The position numbers and the translations under genes are program-made. Source: Micromonosporaceae bacterium (lineage in GTDB: Bacteria > Actinomycetota > Actinomycetes > Mycobacteriales > Micromonosporaceae). Taken from it: 37,708 nt of DNA. The stretch is taken from the NCBI GenBank assembly GCA_007130245.1, contig SLSW01000045.1, positions 1 through 37,708 on the forward strand, in the 5' to 3' direction. Shown here one piece after another: positions 1 through 6,154 of the stretch (position 1 is its first letter; each line of letters starts with the position of its first letter). The notes under the pieces were generated by a model. That model had not been told where the DNA came from. It did no database searches and saw only the letters and a program-made list of their open reading frames with translations.

Positions 1-132
1 CACGGGCACGAAGAAGAGGACCACGGCCACGGGCACGGGCACGAAGAAGAGGACCACGGGCACGGGCACGAAGAAGAGGACCACGGGCACGGCCACGGGC
101 ACGAAGAAGAGGACCACGGCCACGGGCACGAC
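1..132 (+). repeat. In-frame His/Glu-coding tandem repeat inside znuA
   Basis: Units of the form CACGGGCACGAAGAAGAGGA plus a few HG codons recur four times with slightly different lengths (multiples of 6 bases). They encode HGHEEEDHG blocks. The left end is cut by the window, so the true copy number is unknown. The near-identical DNA, not only protein, of the units suggests recent expansion or contraction by slippage. Confidence 0.9.
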
Positions 133-657
133 CACGGGCCGGAGGATCCGCACGTGTGGCTGGACCCGGACCGGCTGGCCACCATCGCCGACGAGGTCGC
201 GGCGGAGCTGAGTGCGCTGGACGCGGAGCGCGCTGACCAGTACACCGCTGGCGCCGCCGACCTGCGCCAGGACCTGGTCGCGCTGGACACCGCGTACGCC
301 GAGGGGCTCGCCGACTGCGAGCGCCAGGAGATCGTCGTGAGCCACGCCGCGTTCGGCTACCTGGCCGACCGCTACGACCTGCGCCAGATCTCGATCTCCG
401 GCCTGTCGCCGGAGGACGAGCCGACCCCGCAACGGCTGGCAGAGGTGGTCCGCCAGGCCGAGGAGTCCGGCGCCACCACGATCTTCTTCGAGGTGCTGGT
501 CAGCCCGCGGGTGGCGGAGGTGATCGCCGAACAGGTCGGCGCCGACACGGCGGTGCTGGACCCGATTGAAGGGCTCGCCCCGGGCAGCGACGACGACTAC
601 CTTGATCTCATGCGGGCCAATCTCGCCGCCTTGCAGGAGGCACTCGGGTGCACGTGA
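1..657 (+). CDS. znuA: Zinc ABC transporter substrate-binding protein ZnuA, 5' truncated
   Basis: The reading frame is open from base 1, so the gene begins upstream of the window and the signal peptide/lipobox is not visible. ZnuA proteins bind Zn(II) outside the membrane and hand it to the ZnuB permease. The visible part opens with a His/Glu/Asp-rich loop (codons 1-44) in which HGHEEEDHG-type units recur four times, the metal-scavenging loop typical of zinc-specific cluster A-1 proteins. It is followed by PEDPHVWLDP (a family motif carrying a metal-ligand His), a helical backbone, VVSHAAFGYLADRY (another ligand His) and a C-terminal lobe with ISGLSPEDEPTP and the conserved FFE. The stop overlaps the GTG of znuC by 10 bases, so the genes are translationally linked. 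The promoter, probably Zur-controlled, lies outside the window. The call is secure; only the length of the missing N-terminus is unknown. Confidence 0.95.
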   Translation, partial: HGHEEEDHGHGHGHEEEDHGHGHEEEDHGHGHGHEEEDHGHGHDHGPEDPHVWLDPDRLATIADEVAAELSALDAERADQYTAGAADLRQDLVALDTAYAEGLADCERQEIVVSHAAFGYLADRYDLRQISISGLSPEDEPTPQRLAEVVRQAEESGATTIFFEVLVSPRVAEVIAEQVGADTAVLDPIEGLAPGSDDDYLDLMRANLAALQEALGCT

Positions 658-1427
658 GCACCCCCGTGATCGAACTGGAGCACGGGGTGGTCGGGTATGA
701 CGACCGCCCCGTGCTCCACGACGTGTCGCTGACCGTGCCGGCCGGTCAGGTGGTGGCGATCCTCGGCGCCAACGGCTCGGGCAAGTCGACCCTGGTGCGC
801 GCGGCGCTCGGGATGCTGCCGTTGGCCTCCGGCACGGTGCGCCTGTTCGGCACCCCGCTGGCCCGGTTCCGGCAGCGATGGCGCATCGGCTATGTGCCGC
901 AGCGCGTCGGCGCCGCCAGCGGTGTGCCTGCCACGGTGACCGAGGTGGTCGCCGCCGGGCGGCTGGCCCGGCGAGGTTTCCTGCGACCGCCCCGTCCGAC
1001 CGACCGGGAGGCGGTCGAGCGTGCCATCGCCACAGTGGGCCTCACCGAGCGCCGCCACCTGCCGGTGGCCACGCTGTCCGGAGGCCAGCAGCAGCGCGTG
1101 CTGATCGCCCGCGCCCTGGCCACCGAGCCGGAGCTGCTGGTGCTCGACGAACCCACCGCCGGGATCGACGCGGCCAGCCAGGTCGCCTTCGCCGCCGCGA
1201 TCCGGCACTTCGTGGCCTCCGGCGGCACCGCGCTGCTGGTGGCCCACGAGCTCGGCCCGTTGCGGGAGCTGGTCAACCGCGCGGTGGTGCTGCACCACGG
1301 GCGGGTGGTGCACGACGGCCCGGTGCCGGAGCCACTGGGCCACCACGCCGCTCCGGACCACGACCACGTGCATCCCCACGCCCCCGACGAGCCGCCGGGC
1401 ATCTGGGACGGAGGCACCTATCAATGA
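648..1427 (+). CDS. znuC: Zinc ABC transporter ATP-binding protein ZnuC
   Basis: Cytoplasmic ATPase of the zinc importer, 259 aa. Visible motifs are Walker A GANGSGKST (about residues 40-48), the Q-loop at YVPQR, signature LSGGQQQRVLIARAL (about 143-157), Walker B LLVLDEPTAGID and the switch His in LLVAHELG. The C-terminus carries a His-rich tail (HHAAPDHDHVHPHAPDE) after the nucleotide-binding fold. This extra metal-binding-looking tail is not needed for ATPase function and may sense or buffer zinc, which is inference. GTG at 648 was chosen because it sits just before the upstream stop; GTG 654 would remove only two residues. The stop overlaps the znuB start in ATGA. Confidence 0.95.
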   Translation: MHVSTPVIELEHGVVGYDDRPVLHDVSLTVPAGQVVAILGANGSGKSTLVRAALGMLPLASGTVRLFGTPLARFRQRWRIGYVPQRVGAASGVPATVTEVVAAGRLARRGFLRPPRPTDREAVERAIATVGLTERRHLPVATLSGGQQQRVLIARALATEPELLVLDEPTAGIDAASQVAFAAAIRHFVASGGTALLVAHELGPLRELVNRAVVLHHGRVVHDGPVPEPLGHHAAPDHDHVHPHAPDEPPGIWDGGTYQ

Positions 1428-2302
1428 GCATTTTCGCTCACCAGTTCATGCAGTACGCCCTGCTCGGTGCGCTCATCACCGGGCTGGCCGCACCCGCGCT
1501 GGGCACTTACCTGGTGCAGCGGCGCCTGGCGTTGATCGGTGACGGGCTCGGGCACGTCGCACTCACCGGAGTCGGCGTCGGCCTGTTGACGGCACAGTCC
1601 CCGGTGCTGACCGCGATGCTGGCGGCAGCCGCCGGTGCGATCGCCATCGAGCTGGTCCGGGAGCGGGGTAAGACCTCCGGAGACGTGGCACTGGCCATCC
1701 TGTTCTACGGCGGCATCGCCGGCGGGGTGTTTCTGGTGGCGCTGTCCGCCGAACACACCAACGCCAACCTGATGGCCTACCTGTTCGGCTCGCCGTTGAC
1801 CACCTCCCGCGACGACCTGATCGTGATGGCGGTCCTCGGCGGCGCGGTGATCGCGGTGGCGGTGGGCCTGCGCTCGTGGCTGTTCGCGATCTGCCACGAC
1901 GAGGAGTTCGCCCGCGTGTCCGGGCTGCCGGTGCGGCTTCTGAACCTGCTGATCGCGGTCACCGCCGCGGTCACCGTCACGGTGGCGATGCGGGCGGTGG
2001 GCCTGCTGCTGGTCAGCGCCCTCATGGTGGTGCCGGTGGCCACCGCTCAGCTGCTCACCCGGGGCTTCCGCGCCACGCAGCTGCTGGCCATGGGTATCGG
2101 CCTTTCCGCCGCCGGCGGCGGGATCTGGTTCGCCGGGGTGTACGACACCGCGCCGGGCGCCACCATCGTGCTGCTGGCGATCGCCGCCTTCGCGATGGTG
2201 ACCGTGGCGACCGCGGCGTGGCGCCGGGTGCGGCGTACCCGAGGCAGCCCGACCGCCGAGGGAGCGGAACTGGAGCCTCCCGAGGTCGTGCTGACCCGCT
2301 GA
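1424..2302 (+). CDS. znuB: Zinc ABC transporter permease ZnuB
   Basis: Membrane subunit of the zinc importer, 292 aa, of the ABC-3 permease family (ZnuB/MntB/TroC). The protein begins MSIFAHQFMQYALLGALI at an ATG that overlaps the znuC stop; a longer open frame upstream on the same strand is only the +2 shadow of znuC. Family hallmarks are the early ALGTYLVQRRLALIGDGLGH segment, about eight hydrophobic helices, the conserved LLVSALMVVPVATAQLL stretch, and a cytoplasmic basic/acidic tail. It works with ZnuA and ZnuC to move Zn(II) into the cell. Seven bases separate it from the smtB-like regulator, which suggests one transcript from znuA through zur. Confidence 0.95.
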   Translation: MSIFAHQFMQYALLGALITGLAAPALGTYLVQRRLALIGDGLGHVALTGVGVGLLTAQSPVLTAMLAAAAGAIAIELVRERGKTSGDVALAILFYGGIAGGVFLVALSAEHTNANLMAYLFGSPLTTSRDDLIVMAVLGGAVIAVAVGLRSWLFAICHDEEFARVSGLPVRLLNLLIAVTAAVTVTVAMRAVGLLLVSALMVVPVATAQLLTRGFRATQLLAMGIGLSAAGGGIWFAGVYDTAPGATIVLLAIAAFAMVTVATAAWRRVRRTRGSPTAEGAELEPPEVVLTR

Positions 2303-2309
2303 CGCTACC

Positions 2310-2645
2310 GTGGTGGATGTGGGCGAGCAGCAGGCGTACGAGGCGGCCGGTGAGCTGCTGCGGGCACTGGCGGCACCGGTACGCGTCGCCATCGTGACCG
2401 AGCTCGCCTCCGGCCAGCGGTGCGTGCACGAGCTGGTTGACGCGCTCGGCGTGGCACAGCCGCTGGTCAGCCAGCACCTGCGGGTGCTGCGCGGTGCCGG
2501 GGTGGTGCGCGGTGCGCGACGCGGTCGTGAGATCGCCTATTCGCTGGTCGACGAGCACGTGGCCCACATCGTGGCGGACGCGATCAGCCACGCGGCCGAA
2601 CCCGGTCAGCCCAGTGGAGAGCCGTTGCCCGAGGCGGCGGTATGA
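2310..2645 (+). CDS. smtB: ArsR/SmtB-family zinc-responsive repressor
   Basis: Winged-helix metal sensor of 111 aa. The recognition-helix region VAQPLVSQHLRVLRGAGVV is a classic ArsR/SmtB helix-turn-helix. The C-terminal helix contains D-E-H at about 88-90 and H-A-A-E at about 101-104, exactly the D-x-H-x10-H-x2-E alpha5 zinc site of SmtB/CzrA sensors. The arsenic-type CVCEL box is replaced by CVHEL. From family knowledge, zinc binding releases such repressors from DNA. The arrangement next to zur matches the smtB-furB (Rv2358-Rv2359) pair of Mycobacterium tuberculosis, where SmtB represses zur when zinc is low. GTG at 2310 is 7 bases after znuB; no strong ribosome site is visible, consistent with coupled translation. 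The stop overlaps the zur ATG. Confidence 0.9.
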   Translation: MVDVGEQQAYEAAGELLRALAAPVRVAIVTELASGQRCVHELVDALGVAQPLVSQHLRVLRGAGVVRGARRGREIAYSLVDEHVAHIVADAISHAAEPGQPSGEPLPEAAV

Positions 2646-3040
2646 CCTCCACCGACATGCGCCACACCCGGCAGCGGGCGGCGGTCTACGCGCTGCTGCA
2701 GGATGTCGACGGTTTCCACTCCGCGCAGGAGCTGCACGCGATGCTGCGCGAGCGGGGCGACCGGGTCGGCCTGACCACTGTCTACCGCACCCTGCAGGGC
2801 ATGGCCGACGCCGGTGAGGTGGACGTGATGCGCCCGCCCCGCGGCGAGCATCTCTACCGGCGCTGCAGCGAGGGACACCATCATCATCTGGTGTGCCGCT
2901 CCTGCGGGCGTACCGTCGAGGTGGAGGGACCGGCGGTGGAGACCTGGTCGGACAAGGTCGCCGCCGCCCACGGGTTCACCGAGGTGAGCCACACCCTGGA
3001 GATCTTCGGCACCTGCCCCGACTGTGCACCGCCGGGTTGA
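2642..3040 (+). CDS. zur: Zinc uptake regulator Zur (Fur family)
   Basis: Fur-family repressor of 132 aa that, with Zn(II) bound, shuts off zinc uptake genes. The N-terminal winged helix (residues 1-80) includes TRQRAAVYALL and the recognition helix GLTTVYRTLQGMADAGEV. The hinge ligand region YRRCSEGHHHHLVC provides the His/Cys regulatory site, and the structural zinc site is made by two CxxC pairs, CRSC and CPDC, at the dimerisation domain. The four-His run fits Zur better than Fur or PerR. ATG overlaps the smtB-like stop (ATGA), so both sensors are made from one message. Likely targets are znuACB and possibly the permease at 13353-14372, although I could not see a Zur box upstream of the latter. 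Confidence 0.95.
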   Translation: MTSTDMRHTRQRAAVYALLQDVDGFHSAQELHAMLRERGDRVGLTTVYRTLQGMADAGEVDVMRPPRGEHLYRRCSEGHHHHLVCRSCGRTVEVEGPAVETWSDKVAAAHGFTEVSHTLEIFGTCPDCAPPG

Positions 3041-3072
3041 TCCGGTGGTCGGCACCGTCTGCGCCGGCCAGC

Positions 3073-3116
3073 TGGACGACGTGTGGACGGTCACTGGACG
3101 CCCTCTGGACGCGCCC
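3073..3116 (+). promoter_or_regulatory. Four 11-bp direct repeats TGGACGNNNNN (putative SARP operator)
   Basis: TGGACG occurs at 3073, 3084, 3095 and 3106, each exactly 11 bases after the previous one, in the gap between zur and the ABC exporter. One helical turn spacing of direct hexamers/heptamers is the known binding geometry of OmpR-like SARP activators. Bases 3085-3112 match 9629-9656 upstream of the lanthipeptide operon at 24 of 28 positions. The repeats end 27 bases before the candidate -35 of the exporter promoter. Confidence 0.7.
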
Positions 3117-3137
3117 CCGTGGTGACCACCTGGGACG

Positions 3138-3165
3138 GTGACGCCGCCCGGACGGTAGTTAGGCT
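3138..3165 (+). promoter_or_regulatory. Candidate promoter of the ABC exporter gene
   Basis: GTGACG (3138-3143, five of six matches to TTGACG) and TAGGCT (3160-3165, TAnnnT type) are separated by 16 bases. Transcription would start near 3172 and give a leader of about 40 bases before ATG 3211. The sequence around the -10 (3154-3175) also has imperfect dyad symmetry. Confidence 0.5.
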
Positions 3166-3210
3166 GCCACCTACCCGGGCGCGACGACAGCCGAGCACGA
3201 AGGGTGCGCG

Positions 3211-5013
3211 ATGACTGACACGATCACGGTTCAGGCCAAGCGGGTGGGGTTGGCCACCTTGCTGCCGTACCTGCGCGCCCACGTGCCGGCGCTGATGACG
3301 GTGGCGGCGTTGTCGCTGCTCACCGCCGGTGGCACGCTTGCCCAGCCGCTACTGATCCGGTTGTTGCTGGACCGGTTGGAGGCCTCCGACCCGGTCGGCG
3401 CGTTGGTGCCGCTGCTGGTCGCGCTCCTGCTGGCGACAGCCTCCCTGCAGGGGCTGCGTAACTTCCTGCTGCAGCGCACCGCCGAGGGGCTGGTCCTGGC
3501 CACCCGGCGCCGGCTCACCGACCATCTGCTGCGGCTGCCGATCGTCGAGTACGACCGGCGCCGCACCGGTGACCTGCTGTCGCGGGTCGGCGCGGACACG
3601 ACGCTGTTGCGGGCCGTGGTCACCTCCGGCCTACTGGAGCTGGTGTCGGGGATCGTGATCGTGGTCGGCGCCGCCACCATGATGTTGCTCATCGATCCGT
3701 TGATGTTCACGGTCACGCTGGCGGCCCTGACCGGCCTGGTCGGCGGTATCATGATCGCCCGGCGGGTGCGGGGCGCCTCGGAGCAGGCCCAGACCCGCAT
3801 CGGTGAGATGACCGCCGCGGTAGAGCGGGCCATCACCGCGGCGCGGACGATCCGCGCGGCTCGTGCCGAGCAGCGGGAAGCGGCCACCGTGACCGCCAGC
3901 GCGGAGGCGGCGTTCAAGGCCGGGGTACGGATGGCCAAGCTGCAGGCGATGGTCGGCCCGGCGGGCACCGGCGCCATCCAGGGTGGGTTCCTGGCGGTGC
4001 TCGGCATCGGTGGTGCGCGCGTCGCCGCCGGCACCATGAGCGTCGGCGACCTGGTCGCGTTCGTGCTGTTCCTGTTCCTGCTGATGATGCCGGTCGGGCA
4101 GGCGATGGGCGCCTACACCCAGTTGCAGGCGGGCTTGGGGGCGTTGCAGCGAATCGAGGACGTGCTGGCGCTGCCGACCGAGACCGGCGATGACACCGCG
4201 ACCGCGGCGTCGGCACCCGGGGCGACCGGGTCGGAGGCGACAGCGGCGGTGCCGGCACAGATTGACCATCGAGCGCCGGCGGCGCCCGCGATCGAGTTCG
4301 ACCGCGTCAGTTTCGCCTATCCCGACGGCGAGCAGGTCCTGCACGAAATCAGCTTCACTGTCCCTCCCGGTAGCCGTACCGCACTGGTCGGCCCGTCCGG
4401 CGCCGGAAAATCCACGGTGCTCGCCCTGGTTGAGCGCTTCTACGACTGCACCGACGGGGCGGTGCGCATCGACGGGGTCGACGTACGCGAGCTACCTCGG
4501 CACGCGCTGCGTGCGCGGCTGGGTTACGTGGAGCAGGAAGCCCCGGTGCTGGCGGGCACGATCCGGGACAACCTGCTGCTGGCCGCCCCGTCGGCCACCG
4601 ACGAACAGCTTCGTGCCGCGCTGGACGAGGTCAACCTGACCGATCTGCTGTCGAGGGCCGCCGAGGGGCTGGATGCCGAGGTGGGAGAGTCCGGAGTGCT
4701 GCTGTCCGGCGGCGAACGGCAGCGGCTGGCGATTGCGCGCACCCTGCTGGGCCGAGCGCCCGTCCTGCTGCTGGACGAGCCGACCAGCAATCTGGACGCG
4801 CGGAACGAGCACGCATTGCGGCAGGCCATCGACGCTGCCGCCGCGCGACGTACCCTGCTCGTGGTTGCCCACCGCCTGTCCACGGTGGTTGACGCGGATC
4901 AGATCGTGGTGCTCGACCGCGGGCGTGTCTCCGCTGTCGGACGCCATCACGATCTGGCCGACAGCAGCGATCTGTACCGGGAGTTGGCCGCCCACCAGTT
5001 GTTGGTCGACTGA
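3211..5013 (+). CDS. ABC exporter, fused membrane and ATPase domains; likely lanthipeptide exporter
   Basis: A 600-aa half-transporter. Residues about 20-320 form the six-helix exporter membrane domain (ABC_membrane type, with RRLTDHLLRLPIVEYDRRRTGD as the coupling segment). An Ala/Thr-rich linker at about 325-350 leads to the nucleotide-binding domain, with Walker A GPSGAGKST near 393, signature LLSGGERQRLAIARTLL near 497, Walker B VLLLDEPTSNLD near 519 and switch VVAHRLSTV. There is no N-terminal C39 peptidase domain, so it could export but not trim a leader peptide. Substrate cannot be read from the sequence. The lanthipeptide role is inferred from its position beside the SARP gene and from the 11-bp repeats it shares with the lan operon; multidrug or lipid export is the alternative. 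ATG 3211 follows AAGGGTGCGCG. Confidence 0.85.
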   Translation: MTDTITVQAKRVGLATLLPYLRAHVPALMTVAALSLLTAGGTLAQPLLIRLLLDRLEASDPVGALVPLLVALLLATASLQGLRNFLLQRTAEGLVLATRRRLTDHLLRLPIVEYDRRRTGDLLSRVGADTTLLRAVVTSGLLELVSGIVIVVGAATMMLLIDPLMFTVTLAALTGLVGGIMIARRVRGASEQAQTRIGEMTAAVERAITAARTIRAARAEQREAATVTASAEAAFKAGVRMAKLQAMVGPAGTGAIQGGFLAVLGIGGARVAAGTMSVGDLVAFVLFLFLLMMPVGQAMGAYTQLQAGLGALQRIEDVLALPTETGDDTATAASAPGATGSEATAAVPAQIDHRAPAAPAIEFDRVSFAYPDGEQVLHEISFTVPPGSRTALVGPSGAGKSTVLALVERFYDCTDGAVRIDGVDVRELPRHALRARLGYVEQEAPVLAGTIRDNLLLAAPSATDEQLRAALDEVNLTDLLSRAAEGLDAEVGESGVLLSGGERQRLAIARTLLGRAPVLLLDEPTSNLDARNEHALRQAIDAAAARRTLLVVAHRLSTVVDADQIVVLDRGRVSAVGRHHDLADSSDLYRELAAHQLLVD

Positions 5014-5112
5014 TCCGGACAATCCATCTTGGTCGTTGTGTGTGCGTGGTCGCCGGGGTTCGGTTCGCGAGCGGCTCTAGCGTTTCACCCCGAGTAGCGG
5101 TACCTTAGCTTC

Positions 5113-5154
5113 ATGTTAAGTCAATGTTAAGGGAGCGACGAGAACAAGTAGATA
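5113..5154 (+). promoter_or_regulatory. 11-bp-spaced direct repeats ATGTTAAG and candidate promoter before the SARP gene
   Basis: ATGTTAAG is repeated at 5113-5120 and 5124-5131, a period of 11. The second copy falls where a -35 would be relative to a -10-like TAGATA at 5149-5154. Repeats overlapping the -35 are the usual arrangement for activation by SARP or other OmpR-type proteins such as PhoP or AfsR. The half-site differs from the TGGACG sites, so another regulator may act here. The start codon of the SARP gene is about 190 bases further on. The rest of the 5014-5346 gap holds no convincing gene; a GC-rich imperfect hairpin capped by a UUCG tetraloop lies near 5174-5195. Confidence 0.45.
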
Positions 5155-5346
5155 CATCCAGTTCAGGGCCCTTCCGGCGCGCTTCGGCGAGCGGGCCGGA
5201 CGTCAGGAATGACAGGTTCCCATCAGGCGATGGCACAAGCCTGGTGACCAGGTGGCCCGAACCGACCGCGCAGGGTTCCGGTCCAGCGTGGTCGCTGAGT
5301 TGACAGCGGGCGTTGCGGGGGCCGTCGGCCCGGCTGAGGACAGGAC

Positions 5347-6132
5347 ATGACGTGGTTGGTACCAATCAGAATCGAGGTTCTCGGGGCGGTCCGGGCATGG
5401 CAGGCCGAGGACGAGCTGCCACTCGGGCCACCCCAGCAGCGCGGTGTGCTGGCCCTCCTCGCCATCGCCGACGGCCAACCGTTGTCGGTCCAGGAGATCG
5501 TGGACGGTTTATGGGAAGGGGATCCACCGCGCAGCGCGGCCAATATCGTACAGACCTATGTGAAGCGGCTGCGCAAAGTGCTCGAACCGCACCGGCCACG
5601 ACGCAGCCCCAGCCAGCTGCTGCCCGCGGCCAACAACGGGTACGCACTACGGGCAGAACCCACCGCCGTGGACCTGTGGCGTTTCCGCCGCCTCGTCCGG
5701 CTCGCCGGTGACGCGCGCCGCGAGTGTGCCCACGAACGGGTCGCCGGCCTGCTCGCGGAGGCACTCGCGCTGTGGAAGGGTCCGCCCGGCCACGGCAACC
5801 CGACGCTGTCAAACCACCACCGGATCCGCGCGGTCATCGAGGAGCACGGCACGGTCGCCGGCTGGTTCGCCGAGACCGCGCTGGTCACCGGCACCGCGGC
5901 CGAGGCACTGCCGGTGGTCGCGCAGGTGACCGCGGCCAGACCCTTCGACGAGCCGCTGCACGCCAACCTGATACGGCTCTACCAGGCCGCCGGCCGGCGC
6001 TCCCACGCCGTGCAGGTCTACCGGGACTGCCAGGCACGGCTGCGTGACGAGCTGGGGCTCGACCCGGGGCCGGAGCTCACCATGGCCTACCGGGACCTGC
6101 TGAGCCACCCGCCGGCCGGGCCCGGAGCCTGA
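5347..6132 (+). CDS. SARP/AfsR-family transcriptional activator (wHTH-BTAD)
   Basis: A small SARP of 261 aa. Residues about 7-95 form the OmpR-like winged helix (IEVLGAVRAW, then GPPQQRGVLALLAIADGQ, recognition helix RSAANIVQTYVKRLRKVL). Residues about 100-255 form the bacterial transcriptional activation domain, including the family signatures YALRAEP, PFDEPLHANLIRLYQAAGR and ARLRDELGLDPGPEL. There is no ATPase or TPR extension, so it is of the short pathway-specific class that turns on natural-product clusters. ATG follows GAGGACAGG. It lies between the exporter and lanM, converging on lanM with only 22 bases between the stop codons. The 11-bp direct repeats at 3073-3116 and 9628-9660 are its likely binding sites, which is inference from geometry and linkage. 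Confidence 0.9.
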   Translation: MTWLVPIRIEVLGAVRAWQAEDELPLGPPQQRGVLALLAIADGQPLSVQEIVDGLWEGDPPRSAANIVQTYVKRLRKVLEPHRPRRSPSQLLPAANNGYALRAEPTAVDLWRFRRLVRLAGDARRECAHERVAGLLAEALALWKGPPGHGNPTLSNHHRIRAVIEEHGTVAGWFAETALVTGTAAEALPVVAQVTAARPFDEPLHANLIRLYQAAGRRSHAVQVYRDCQARLRDELGLDPGPELTMAYRDLLSHPPAGPGA

Positions 6133-6154
6133 CAACCACGCGGCCCGCGCCAGC

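Noticed and set aside
1-132. Tandem repeat as a CRISPR or non-coding array
   Set aside because: Units are contiguous, vary by multiples of six bases and keep one reading frame into znuA; there are no spacers.
878-2302. Extended N-terminus for ZnuB
   Set aside because: The first 182 codons are the +2 frame of znuC; ZnuB begins at ATG 1424.
3154-3175. DtxR/IdeR iron box around GTTAGGCT
   Set aside because: Only the central eight bases fit; overall about half of the 19-bp consensus matches, and a -10 element explains TAGGCT better.
5111-5365. Small gene on the - strand before the SARP gene
   Set aside because: It overlaps the SARP start and the promoter repeats, has no ribosome site and no lanthipeptide-like features.
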